Assembly: GCF_020829645.1 (NCBI RefSeq)
Contig: NZ_JAIVFS010000029.1
Location: 30,199-94,198, forward strand
Source of the DNA: Nostoc mirabile CHAB5784
GTDB taxonomy: Bacteria; Cyanobacteriota; Cyanobacteriia; Cyanobacteriales; Nostocaceae
Length of the DNA stretch: 64,000 nt
Direction: 5' to 3'
In this document: positions 1 to 8,315 of the stretch, in pieces
How positions within the stretch are numbered: position 1 is the stretch's first letter
How the letters are laid out: every line of letters begins with the position of its first letter
Translations under genes and position numbers: made by a program
Notes under the pieces: model-generated
Database searches by the model: none
Told to the model about the DNA's origin: nothing
What the model saw: the letters and a program-made list of their open reading frames with translations, nothing else

Positions 1-2
1 CA

Positions 3-635
3 AGTCGTTTTGGCATTCTACCACGTCACGGTGACAACAGTAATATCCGATGGTTTGAGAGTCCCTCTTGCTACGTCTTCCATACCCTCAACGCCTACGA
101 AGACGGAGATGAAGTGGTGCTTATTGCCTGTCGCATGAGTTCTACTACTGTTTTGAGTTCAGATGATTCGCAACCTGACCCAGAAGGAAATATCCCGCGC
201 TTGCATCGCTGGCGGTTTAATCTCAACACGGGGACAGTGCGTGAAGAGATGTTGGACGATGTAGCTTCAGAATTCCCCCGTGTCAATGAAAATCTATTGG
301 GGCGACAAACCCGATATGGCTACACTAACAAAATAGCGAATAGTCCCTTACGTTTATTTGAAGGTATAATTAAGTACGACTTCAGCAGTGGACAGTCCCA
401 AATCCATAAATTTGGACAAGGGCGCTCTAGCAATGAAGCTGTGTTTGCGCCGCGTCCTGGTGCAACTGCTGAGGATGATGGTTGGCTTATGACTTTTGTC
501 CATGATGAGAATTCAAACACTTCAGAATTAGTAGTGGTGAATGCCCAAGATGTAACTGCTGAACCTGTAGCGCGGGTGATAATTCCTCAACGAGTGCCTT
601 ATGGATTTCATGGTGCTTGGGTTGCACAGGAATAG
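3..635 (+). CDS. Carotenoid oxygenase (carotenoid cleavage dioxygenase), 3' part
   Basis: The reading frame is open from the window edge, so the 5' part of the gene lies outside. The visible 210 residues are the C-terminal part of a carotenoid cleavage oxygenase, the non-haem Fe(II) family that cuts a polyene double bond of carotenoids or apocarotenals. Two of the four iron-ligand histidine contexts are visible: FHTLNAYEDGD near the start of the visible part and PYGFHGAW seven residues from the end, the typical terminal signature of the family. The internal Met at 114 is not the start because conserved family sequence lies upstream of it. The substrate cannot be read from this fragment. Confidence in the family is high. 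Confidence 0.93.
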   Translation, partial: SRFGILPRHGDNSNIRWFESPSCYVFHTLNAYEDGDEVVLIACRMSSTTVLSSDDSQPDPEGNIPRLHRWRFNLNTGTVREEMLDDVASEFPRVNENLLGRQTRYGYTNKIANSPLRLFEGIIKYDFSSGQSQIHKFGQGRSSNEAVFAPRPGATAEDDGWLMTFVHDENSNTSELVVVNAQDVTAEPVARVIIPQRVPYGFHGAWVAQE

Positions 636-701
636 CTAAATAGGCGGTCAAAGAAGAGGAAAGGGGGCAGGGGGGAAAGTTTCCCCTTTCCCCACTTCAA
701 A

Positions 702-1406
702 TTATTTCTCCCTATACCCCCCAGCGTAGTCAATTACACAAATTGTTCTATATAATTTGTGAGTTCCATAAGCAACACCAGACACTTTAAAAGCGCCGTT
801 AAAAATGTTTGTTCTATGACCGCGATCGCGCACACCATCATCAATAATTAATTGCATGACAATATCTTGGGCGGTGTTTGGGCCATAACTGATATTTTCG
901 CCTGCGGTTGTTTGCCATTTACCATAGCGGTTGATGCGAGTAAAGGGGTTGCTACCATCGCTACCATTATGACCTGTAGCACCTTTTGGGCCTTGGTCTT
1001 TAACATGGTCTTTTGCTCCTAAAGACATACCTTTAGATGCACTCAACGCCCCTACAGGACGTACTGATTTCAAAAATGCGATCGCCTCATCAACTGCTTT
1101 GACTCCTTCTTGAGTTCGCAAATAGGTATTATTAGAAATTTTGACTCGGTTCCCCTGGAAGCGCTTTTTATAGTTTTCCAAAATCGGGAGATATGACTTG
1201 GGATTTGTTCGTACCTTATTTGTTTCAACAATTACCTGTTGTTCAAGTGGTGAAAGATAACTTGCCTTTGCTAATAAAGTTGGACTCGTTGGTTGAACTA
1301 CTGCTGGGTTAGAGTTTGCCACAGACGGGGTAGATTGAAACAGTTGATTTGAGCAGCCGAAAATCAGGGCAACTGGCAAAAGTACCCAAAATTTAATGTG
1401 ATGCAT
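702..1406 (-). CDS. CAP-domain (SCP/PR1-like) lipoprotein, copy 1
   Basis: A protein of 234 residues with a lipoprotein signal peptide (hydrophobic stretch, then a lipobox ending in FGC at about residue 18), so probably exported and lipid-anchored. The rest is a CAP/SCP domain: a helix rich in VIVETNKVRTNPKSY, the motif GATGHNGSDGSN, AGENISYG, and the terminal HRTNIF and YRTICVIDYAGG strands. Bacterial CAP proteins are secreted and mostly of unknown function. The gene at 1756-2457 is a close paralogue in the same orientation, so this is a tandem duplication; the spacer is about 350 bp and holds no gene. Confidence 0.9.
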   Translation of the reverse strand: MHHIKFWVLLPVALIFGCSNQLFQSTPSVANSNPAVVQPTSPTLLAKASYLSPLEQQVIVETNKVRTNPKSYLPILENYKKRFQGNRVKISNNTYLRTQEGVKAVDEAIAFLKSVRPVGALSASKGMSLGAKDHVKDQGPKGATGHNGSDGSNPFTRINRYGKWQTTAGENISYGPNTAQDIVMQLIIDDGVRDRGHRTNIFNGAFKVSGVAYGTHKLYRTICVIDYAGGYREK

Positions 1407-1755
1407 TCATTACCTCACAATTTTTTCTATGGATTAATTTAGTGAATTAGAAAAAATAATAATTTTCAACACACAGAGTTTGTAGACGCTTCTTTATTCG
1501 GAATTTTAGAAGCGGCTGTTACACATCAGAACTTCGATCAGTTCCTTGAGAAGAACGGAAATGAGTTGATCAAGAGTATAGATAACGCTGCGCTCGTCTT
1601 TGTTCCTTGAGTGTTCAAAAAGGATTACTTAATACCTGTTGTAACCTAGTTAACACTGGAACGTAAAGGACAAAAAATATTTTTACTTTATTACGCCTGC
1701 TTTTAAGTACAATAATTCAGAACCTTCGGTATTTGTCCCCACTTCCTAACTCAAA

Positions 1756-2457
1756 TTATTTATCCCTATACCCACCAGCGTAGTTAATTACACAAATTGT
1801 TCTATATGATTTGTGAATTCCATAAGCAACACCAGACACTTTAAAAGCGCCGTTAAAAATGTTTTTTCTATGACTGCGATCGCGCACACTATCATCAATA
1901 ATTAATTGCATGACAATATCTTGGGCAGTGTTGAAGCCATAAGTGATATTTTCGCCTGCGGTTGTTTGCCATTTACCATAGCGGTTGATGCGAGTAAAAG
2001 GGTTGCTACCATCGCTACCATTATGACCTGTAGCACCTTTTGGGCCTTGGTCTTTAACATGGTCTTTTGCTCCTAAAGACATACCCTTAGATGGACTCAA
2101 TGCTCCCACAGGAGGTGCTGATTTCAAAAATGCGATCGCCTCATCAACTGCTTTGACTCCTTCTTGAGTTTGCCAATAGGTATTATTAGAAACGTTTACT
2201 AGGTTTCCCTCAAAGCGCTTTCTATAGTTTTCTAGAATCGGGAGGTATGATTTGGGATTTGTTCGTACCTTATTTGTTTCAACAATTACCTCTTGTTCCA
2301 ACGATGAAAGGTAACTCACTTTTGATAAAGTCGGACTAGTTTGTGGAACTACTGCTGGGTTAGAGTAGGCTACAGATGGGTTAAATTGAAACAGTTGATC
2401 TGAGCAGCCAAATATCAACGCAATTGGCAAAAACACCCAAAATTTCATGCGACGCAT
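1756..2457 (-). CDS. CAP-domain (SCP/PR1-like) lipoprotein, copy 2
   Basis: A protein of 233 residues that is near-identical to copy 1 over the CAP core (same GHNGSDGSNPFTRINRYG and AGENI motifs) but differs in the linker after the lipobox (LIFGCSDQ) and at scattered positions. The signal peptide and lipobox are intact, so both copies look functional. The pattern of a conserved C-terminal half and a looser N-terminal linker fits duplication followed by drift or partial gene conversion. Function is unknown beyond family membership. Confidence 0.9.
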   Translation of the reverse strand: MRRMKFWVFLPIALIFGCSDQLFQFNPSVAYSNPAVVPQTSPTLSKVSYLSSLEQEVIVETNKVRTNPKSYLPILENYRKRFEGNLVNVSNNTYWQTQEGVKAVDEAIAFLKSAPPVGALSPSKGMSLGAKDHVKDQGPKGATGHNGSDGSNPFTRINRYGKWQTTAGENITYGFNTAQDIVMQLIIDDSVRDRSHRKNIFNGAFKVSGVAYGIHKSYRTICVINYAGGYRDK

Positions 2458-2527
2458 CGATTACCTCACAATTTTTCTATGGATTAATAGTTTGAGTGAA
2501 TTAGACAAAATTAGGACTTACGCAAAT

Positions 2528-3652
2528 TTACACTTTGAGAAACCAGCGTTGGCGATACATCAGAACACCAACAGCCCACCACAACAACACGGTGACTATG
2601 GCGAAAAACAGGGAACCATTCAAAACTCCCGCCCAAGATACGAAAAAATTCTGGTAAATCCAATTGTAAGTACTGGGAGCATCTTTGCCTGTGCCGATAG
2701 TGGTTCTGACTAAGATTTTAATCAACAAAACGGATGGAACGAAAAGTGCGATCGCATTTAAGCCCATAATTTCAAAAGGTTTACTCCAGCGACGATTCAG
2801 CCGGACTTCGATTAATTCATAACAAGCTGCTAGCAAAAGTAACGCCCAACCGCTAGTAAAGATTACATAAGAACTTGTCCACAGCTTTTTGTTGATGGGG
2901 AATGTCCACCCCCACGCCCAACCGATAATTAAACAACCAACTCCAAATAATGCTAACCCGATACTTGTGCGTGACTTGACAGGTTGACTGCGTATCCATT
3001 GACCAGTGAAGTAGCCAGCGAGGACACTTACTATCGCAGGAATAGTACTGAACAGTCCCTCTGGATCTCCCATAAAGTTGAAACCATCACCTTTATATAG
3101 ATGTGCTTTGGGAATAATCAAACGGTCAACATAAGCGCCGAAATTACCTTCCCGCGTCAGAACTCCCGCGCCAAAATCGGGTACTGCTACATACATCATT
3201 GTTAGCCAGTAGCCGATGAGTAGCACTGCTGTCAGTATCCATTGACCTTTACGCGGAAGGTTGAGAACTATTAAGGAAGCCAGCAGATAGGTAATGCTGA
3301 TGCGCTGCAACACTCCCATAATGCGGATACTACGCAAGTCAAAAGTCCAAATACCTTGATTCCAAAAGCCATTTAGTAGCAATCCCAAGGCAAAGAGAAT
3401 GGCGGCGCGGCGTAAGATGCGCCAGTAAACAGCTGAGGTTGTATTACCTTCAGTGTACTTTGACAGCGAGAAAGTCATCGCTACACCGACAATGAAGAGA
3501 AAAAAGGGGAATACCAAGTCAGTTGGTGTGCAACCGTGCCAATCGGCGTGGGCTAAAGGAGGATATACATCATCTGCGACTCCCGCCATATTGACGAGAA
3601 TCATCGCAGCGATGGTAATGCCGCGAAAAACATCCAGTGAAGTCAGGCGCAT
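2528..3652 (-). CDS. HGSNAT-like membrane acyltransferase (DUF5009/DUF1624 family)
   Basis: A polytopic membrane protein of 374 residues. The N-terminus MRLTSLDVFRGITIAAMILVN and the following VFPFFLFIVGVAM are the hallmark of the heparan-alpha-glucosaminide N-acetyltransferase-like family, which moves acetyl groups across a membrane onto sugars. About ten hydrophobic segments follow in the order usual for the family. The bacterial acceptor is not known; a cell-wall or exopolysaccharide sugar is an inference. The start is the Met before the conserved RLTSLDVFRG. A half-copy of a dispersed repeat (TTAGGACTTACGCA, 2511-2524) lies just past the stop codon. Confidence 0.88.
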   Translation of the reverse strand: MRLTSLDVFRGITIAAMILVNMAGVADDVYPPLAHADWHGCTPTDLVFPFFLFIVGVAMTFSLSKYTEGNTTSAVYWRILRRAAILFALGLLLNGFWNQGIWTFDLRSIRIMGVLQRISITYLLASLIVLNLPRKGQWILTAVLLIGYWLTMMYVAVPDFGAGVLTREGNFGAYVDRLIIPKAHLYKGDGFNFMGDPEGLFSTIPAIVSVLAGYFTGQWIRSQPVKSRTSIGLALFGVGCLIIGWAWGWTFPINKKLWTSSYVIFTSGWALLLLAACYELIEVRLNRRWSKPFEIMGLNAIALFVPSVLLIKILVRTTIGTGKDAPSTYNWIYQNFFVSWAGVLNGSLFFAIVTVLLWWAVGVLMYRQRWFLKV

Positions 3653-3720
3653 AAGCGGAATTTTCTATTAGATGAGTATCTAAGTACAGCATTTCATTAA
3701 TTCGTAGCGAATTAAATTTG

Positions 3721-3933
3721 GCAATGCCAATGCATCGGCTAACAATGCCAACGCATCGGCTAACAATGCCAACGCATTGGCTAACAATGCCAACGCATCG
3801 GCTGACAATGCCAACGCATCGGCTGACAATGCCAACGCATCGGCTAACAATGCCAACGCATCGACTAACAATGCCAACGCATCGGCTGACAATGCCAACG
3901 CATCGGCTGACAATGCCAATGCATCCCCTTGCA
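3721..3933. repeat. Tandem array of a 21-bp unit (about 10 copies)
   Basis: About ten head-to-tail copies of AACAATGCCAACGCATCGGC plus one base, with a few single-base variants. Because 21 is a multiple of three, long open frames appear on both strands (heptapeptides MPTHRLT, ALALSAD), but these are artefacts of the period. The flank on the left (3680-3720, holding TTCATTAATTCGTAGCGAATT) recurs in inverted orientation at 17820-17850 next to a short array of the same unit, so array and flank travel together. Confidence 0.9.
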
Positions 3934-4056
3934 TTAAAAACGCTACGATTTTACGCAAAGCTGTACTAAGCTACCCCGCTTGATGCAAGTAATCAAGCAA
4001 AATTTATAAACTTAGATACAAGGTAAAATTTTGTTAAATAATTACCACAACTCGCT

Positions 4057-4515
4057 ATGCCAATCAAAGTTGGAGATACCGCCCCTAATTTCACTCTACC
4101 TGCTCAAAACGGCTCAACAATTAGCCTCCAAGATTTTCGCGGCAAAAAAGCTGTTGTCCTATATTTTTACCCCAAGGATGACACACCCGGATGTACGGCT
4201 GAATCCTGCGCCTTTCGCGATCAGTATGAAGTGTTTAAAAACGCTGGCGCTGAAGTTGTCGGCGTGAGTGCTGACTCCAGCGAATCTCACCAAAAATTTG
4301 CTGCGAAATACAATCTACCTTTTACCCTGTTAACTGACAAAGGCGACCAAGTACGGAAGCTATATGGCGCAACAGCAGCCTTTGGCTTATTCCCTGGCCG
4401 CGTTACTTACGTTATTGACCAACAAGGAGTTGTGCAATACGTGTTTGATTCAATGTTTAACTTTAAAGGTCACGTTGAGGAAGCATTGAAAACTTTGCAA
4501 CAGATTGCGAAATAG
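4057..4515 (+). CDS. bcp: Peroxiredoxin Q / bacterioferritin comigratory protein
   Basis: A thiol peroxidase of 152 residues that reduces H2O2 and organic hydroperoxides using thioredoxin. The AhpC/TSA fold starts immediately (MPIKVGDTAPNFTLP). The PrxQ signature DDTPGCTAESCAFRD carries the peroxidatic Cys46 and the resolving Cys51 five residues later. The length is normal for the family. It is followed by a short G/A-rich and pyrimidine-rich simple repeat (4516-4620) and faces the hpf gene tail to tail. Confidence 0.95.
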   Translation: MPIKVGDTAPNFTLPAQNGSTISLQDFRGKKAVVLYFYPKDDTPGCTAESCAFRDQYEVFKNAGAEVVGVSADSSESHQKFAAKYNLPFTLLTDKGDQVRKLYGATAAFGLFPGRVTYVIDQQGVVQYVFDSMFNFKGHVEEALKTLQQIAK

Positions 4516-4620
4516 GGGAATGGGGAATGGGGAGTGGGAATGAGGAGTTAGGAGTTATTTCTCCCCTATCTCCCTCATCTCCCTCATCTCCCCTACTCCC
4601 CACTCCCTACTCCCTACTCC

Positions 4621-5265
4621 CTATTTAGAATGCGACTTTTCCGGGATGACAATATTAGCGTGGGTTGCCTTAGCATTCTTGCCGTTAGTATGCCCGTTAC
4701 CATTGCGGGGATGGATCACACCATAACCGCCGTGGTTGCGTTCGTAAATTACATTAATCTCTCCAGTTTCAGAATTGCGGAACATATAAAAGTCGTGCCC
4801 TACGAGTTGCAGTTGTTCCAGGGCTTCTGCAAGGGTCATCGGCGGCATGGAAAAATATTTGGTGCGAACGACTTCGTTGGGTAATTCGGGGGTGCGATCG
4901 CCAATTAAATCTGTGACTACCGATTCTACAACAACTACTTCTTCTGGTTGGGACTGAGTTTTCTGGTCTTGACGCCGTTCTTTGTATTTCCGCAGTTGAC
5001 GAGCAATTTTATCTGCAACTAAGTCAATGCTGGCATAGAGGCTTTCGCTGCTTTCCTCGGCACGGATAACGCTACCATTAGCATAAATTGTTACTTCAGC
5101 CGCTTGTCTTGGATTAATTCGAGGATTACGGGCTACGCTAAGATGCACATCTACTTCATTTGTAAGGCTCTGAAAGTGACTAACTGCTTTTTCAATCTTT
5201 TGATGTACATATTCCCGAATCGCATCGGTGATTTCAATATTTTTGCCGTGGATGACAAGCTTCAT
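4621..5265 (-). CDS. hpf: Ribosome hibernation promoting factor, long form (LrtA)
   Basis: A protein of 214 residues that binds the small ribosomal subunit and drives formation of inactive 100S dimers. The N-terminal domain (residues 1-105, MKLVIHGKNIEITDAIREYV) is the HPF/YfiA fold. A linker with many E and V leads into the C-terminal dimerisation domain (about 140-200, VRTKYFSMPPMTLAEALEQL, then ETGEINVIYER). In cyanobacteria this gene is lrtA, the light-repressed transcript, known for a long untranslated leader. Here about 630 bp without a gene lies upstream, which is consistent with that. Confidence 0.95.
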   Translation of the reverse strand: MKLVIHGKNIEITDAIREYVHQKIEKAVSHFQSLTNEVDVHLSVARNPRINPRQAAEVTIYANGSVIRAEESSESLYASIDLVADKIARQLRKYKERRQDQKTQSQPEEVVVVESVVTDLIGDRTPELPNEVVRTKYFSMPPMTLAEALEQLQLVGHDFYMFRNSETGEINVIYERNHGGYGVIHPRNGNGHTNGKNAKATHANIVIPEKSHSK

Positions 5266-5894
5266 GTAAACTCTCCCACTGAATATTTAATGTGTGAATT
5301 TGCTTTGTATGAAAAGAAATTGCGGTAAGGTTTATTACTCCCGCCAAAACAAATTGTGAACTCTTTCTATGTACTGCTGGTAAGCTTTTCTAAACTTACT
5401 GCATCTAGATTTTTGCTCATTATACCCTTGATTTTCATCCTCATCTCTGCGCTGATATCCAATTGGATATTCACCTAGAACTCTTTGGTGAGGAAATTTT
5501 AGCAGTAGCTCCTGTAACTGTCTTCTGTGTTAAAACAACGCTTACAGAACTGTTGATAATTGCTCCTTCTGTGTTCGGTTGAAGTTTGCTTGCTGTTGTT
5601 CAATAATACAAGTCTTTGTGGAAATTTGATTCTGTTTGAAATGCAAACTAATGTTATGAGAGTCATCAGCCAGTACATTCGTCTTTATCGTCTTGGCATG
5701 ATGCTTATTGCAGAGAATTCCTCCTAAAACCTATTGAGGTTATATATTCAAGCTAGCACTTTGTATTTTCTAATGCATGTTCCCTTGACTTTCCTTTAAA
5801 ATCCTTTGCAAATCTTGACATTTTTTGATTCCAATCCTGTAATTTGAAATATATTCCGCCCTTAATGCAGTTGATTTTTGGCATAATCCATAGT
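5266..5894. promoter_or_regulatory. Gene-free region between divergent hpf/lrtA and lipB
   Basis: No convincing gene is present. The stretch next to hpf is a candidate for the long 5' leader described for cyanobacterial lrtA transcripts, and the lipB-proximal end must hold the lipB promoter. Short upstream ORFs exist (for example 28 codons from 5641), but nothing supports them as genes. I could not define a riboswitch or a clear terminator here. Confidence 0.4.
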
Positions 5895-6575
5895 ATGAAA
5901 ACACACAAAAACCGTTGTTTGTTGTACAATCAAGGATTAATGCCTTACTTAGAAGCTCATGGATGGCAGCGATCGCTCTTGACTGAGCGTATCCATGACC
6001 CCAGTCTAGACGACGTATTAATTTTGCTAGAACATCCACCCGTCTACACTCTGGGACAAGGAAGCAACTCTGATTTTCTCAAATTTCATATTGACAAAGG
6101 TCTATATGATGTGCATCGAGTTGAACGGGGTGGCGAGGTTACTTACCATTGTCCCGGTCAATTGGTGGGGTATCCAATTTTAAATCTGCAACGTTATCGT
6201 AAAGACCTCCATTGGTACTTACGCGAACTCGAAGAAGTCATAATTCGCGTATTAGCAGTTTATGGGTTGCAGGGAGAAAGAATTCCGGCTTTTACTGGCG
6301 TTTGGTTACAAGGGCGAAAAGTTGCGGCTATTGGTATTAAAGTCAGTCGTTGGATTACCATGCACGGCTTTGCATTAAATGTTTGTCCAGACATGACAGG
6401 CTTTGAGCGCATTGTACCCTGCGGTATTTCTGATAAACCTGTAGGCAGTTTAGCCGAATGGATTCCAGGTATCACTTGCGAAGAAGTGCGTTTTTATGTA
6501 GCACAGTCCTTTGCTGAAGTCTTTGGTGTGGAATTAGTCGAGTCGCAGCCTCAAAGATTTTTCCGGTCTGAGTAA
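5895..6575 (+). CDS. lipB: Octanoyl-[acyl carrier protein]:protein N-octanoyltransferase
   Basis: LipB moves octanoate from ACP to lipoyl domains of 2-oxoacid dehydrogenases and glycine cleavage H protein, the first step of lipoate assembly. Visible motifs are HPPVYTLGQGS, RGGEVTYHCPGQLVGYPI (the usual YHGPGQ here reads YHCPGQ), KVAAIGIK with the catalytic lysine, and VPCGISD with the catalytic cysteine. I chose the Met at 5895 (MKTHKNRCLLYNQG) over an upstream in-frame Met at 5844, because family proteins start only a few residues before this strand. That gives 226 residues. Confidence 0.93.
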   Translation: MKTHKNRCLLYNQGLMPYLEAHGWQRSLLTERIHDPSLDDVLILLEHPPVYTLGQGSNSDFLKFHIDKGLYDVHRVERGGEVTYHCPGQLVGYPILNLQRYRKDLHWYLRELEEVIIRVLAVYGLQGERIPAFTGVWLQGRKVAAIGIKVSRWITMHGFALNVCPDMTGFERIVPCGISDKPVGSLAEWIPGITCEEVRFYVAQSFAEVFGVELVESQPQRFFRSE

Positions 6576-6634
6576 ATTCAGCTTGTAATTATGTAATAAA
6601 TACTATAGCAGTCCCATTTAAATTGTGAGACACT

Positions 6635-6821
6635 GATGAGAGTTAGGGCTATTTCATTCTATACATAAACCGCCCAGAACTAAAGTTCTTTGGCTTTTAG
6701 CTAAAGTCCGTTAAAACGGACTAGAACCTTTCCTCAGTCATCTAAAGATGACTTTCGCTATTAGACTCAGAATTCATTCTGAGGCGGGCTAGATGAGAAT
6801 GAAATAGCCCTGGATGAGAGT
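6635..6821. mobile_element. MITE-like element with 9-bp target duplication and multi-hairpin core
   Basis: Direct repeats GATGAGAGT (6635-6643 and 6813-6821) flank terminal inverted repeats AGGGCTATTTCATTCT (6645-6660) and AGAATGAAATAGCCCT (6796-6811). No ORF lies inside. The interior is a set of small palindromes, including GTCCGTTAAAACGGAC, GTCATCTAAAGATGAC and CTCAGAATTCATTCTGAG, a core that recurs elsewhere in the window. The target duplication shows transposition as a unit, probably mobilised in trans. Confidence 0.8.
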
Positions 6822-6930
6822 AGCCTATATTTAATAGTATGAAAATAACTATTTAACTAAGGTTGTCAAAGCTAAAATTTGATTATTTACAAATTTCTAT
6901 ACTAAATTTTTACGACCGTCAAGCACAACT

Positions 6931-7137
6931 TTGCGCGTGAATTACTCAAATAATCTCCAGATATATCCCCCATCGTCAACGTCTCTGAGAGAACGTGATT
7001 GGACAGCTTTAATAGAACTATTTGATAGAGACGACGGTGATGAAATTGAAGCCGACATCAACAGGAGTTTGTTTTGGCTGATACCTGAACCTTGTTGGGA
7101 AGATGATCCCTTTGAGTTCTTACGCGAGTATCTTTGA
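6931..7137 (+). CDS. Small acidic protein of unknown function
   Basis: A 68-codon frame starting at TTG (or GTG at 6937). The product is acidic (DRDDGDEIEADINRS, then PCWEDDPFEFLREYL) with no signal peptide or membrane segment. I do not recognise the family. The composition and a defined C-terminal half look more like a real protein than noise, but there is no ATG and no clear Shine-Dalgarno sequence, so this is tentative. Confidence 0.45.
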   Translation: MRVNYSNNLQIYPPSSTSLRERDWTALIELFDRDDGDEIEADINRSLFWLIPEPCWEDDPFEFLREYL

Positions 7138-7244
7138 ATAGTGGGGAGTGGGGAGAAATGAATTCAAAATTCAAAATTCAAAATTCAAAATTAAAGAATT
7201 CCTGCCTCCTGCCTTCTGCCCAATGCCCAATTACGAATTACGAA

Positions 7245-8009
7245 TTACGAATTACGAATTATTTGAAGGCGACTAAGGAAAATACGTAGGCGATCGCTTT
7301 GCGGATTGGTCAGCAGTTCATAGGCTGGGCCTTGTTCTGTCACAATACCGTTGTCTAAAAATATCACCTGATGGGCTACTTCTTTTGCAAATTGCATTTC
7401 ATGGGTGACAACCACCATTGTCATCCCTTCTGATGCCAATTGTTGCATCACTTGCAAAACTTCGCCGACGAGTTCAGGATCTAAGGCGCTGGTGGGTTCG
7501 TCAAATAGCATGATTTGGGGATTCATACATAAACTACGAGCGATCGCTACTCGTTGCTTTTGTCCCCCAGAAAGTTGTTCGGGATAAGCAGAGGCTTTTT
7601 CAGATAAGCCAACTTTTTCGAGATATAACCTCGCTAGTTGAGCGCTTTCCTTCGGTGTTTTTCCCAAGACTTTCTGAGGGGCAAGTGTCATATTTTCTAA
7701 GACGCACAGATGGGGAAACAGGTTGAACTGTTGAAAAACCATACCTACTTGTGTTCGTAGTTGCCGCACTTGGCTATAGTTGACAGTGGGTCGGGATAAG
7801 TTAATTCCGTTGATTATTAAACGCCCTTTGTCAATGGTTTCTAAGCGGTTGAAGCAGCGTAGTAAGGTACTTTTACCACAGCCGGAGGAACCGATAATTG
7901 CAACGACTTCTCCCCGGTTGATTTCGCCAGTGATTCCTTTGAGGACTTTTAAGGAACCAAAGTTTTTTTCGATATTGTCAAAAATAATGGCGGGGATGGT
8001 ATTATTCAT
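7245..8009 (-). CDS. glnQ: Polar amino acid ABC transporter, ATP-binding subunit
   Basis: An ATPase of 254 residues of the GlnQ/HisP type that powers uptake of polar amino acids. The Walker A motif is GSSGCGKST, the signature is LSGGQKQRVAIARSL, and Walker B is QIMLFDEPTSALDPE, followed by the switch histidine in VVVTHEMQ. It is divergent from the fused binding protein-permease at 8316, its likely partner; in Anabaena the BgtA/BgtB-type system for basic amino acids and glutamine is built this way. The last codons (IIRNS, then stop) are encoded by the AATTACGAATT short repeat at 7230-7260, so the C-terminus has been rewritten by repeat sequence. Confidence 0.93.
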   Translation of the reverse strand: MNNTIPAIIFDNIEKNFGSLKVLKGITGEINRGEVVAIIGSSGCGKSTLLRCFNRLETIDKGRLIINGINLSRPTVNYSQVRQLRTQVGMVFQQFNLFPHLCVLENMTLAPQKVLGKTPKESAQLARLYLEKVGLSEKASAYPEQLSGGQKQRVAIARSLCMNPQIMLFDEPTSALDPELVGEVLQVMQQLASEGMTMVVVTHEMQFAKEVAHQVIFLDNGIVTEQGPAYELLTNPQSDRLRIFLSRLQIIRNS

Positions 8010-8067
8010 TACTTATGTCAAACTGCTCTACAGTTGATTGTAAGGTTTTAAGGTAGACGTGCAGCAG

Positions 8068-8205
8068 TCCTAAAAAACGCCTCAGAATTAATTCTGAAGC
8101 TAATAGCTAAAGTCTTCTTTAGAAGACTAAGTAAGGGTTTTAGTCTACTTCCAGTAGACTTAAGCTATTAGCCAACAAATTTATTTCTTGGCGGGAGATT
8201 GAACA
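8068..8205. repeat. Multi-hairpin repeat element
   Basis: A copy of the multi-hairpin core: a CCTCAGAATTAATTCTGAAG hairpin, then an outer stem GCTAATAGCT / AGCTATTAGC enclosing two inner hairpins, GTCTTCTTTAGAAGAC and GTCTACTTCCAGTAGAC. The inner stem sequences differ from other copies in the window but stay self-complementary. It lies in the divergent promoter region of the amino acid transporter genes. Confidence 0.75.
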
Positions 8206-8315
8206 GTTGCAAGATATAACTTGAACGAACCGCCAAGACGAGGCAGTGCGTTGGGCGGCTCCGCCGACTTGAAGCAACTGCCGTGCCAAGGGCGCAGAGA
8301 GGGAAAGAAAACAAT

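Noticed and set aside
3721..3933. CRISPR array
   Set aside because: The units are directly abutting with no unique spacers and no cas genes nearby; the same holds for 38310-38540.
3680..3983. Three long overlapping frames on both strands across the 21-bp array
   Set aside because: They arise because the unit length is a multiple of three and lacks stops; the peptides are pure heptad repeats with no start signals.
5641..5727. A 28-codon frame MQTNVMRVISQYIRLYRLGM...
   Set aside because: No ribosome site, and it lies in the presumed lrtA/lipB control region; nothing supports translation.
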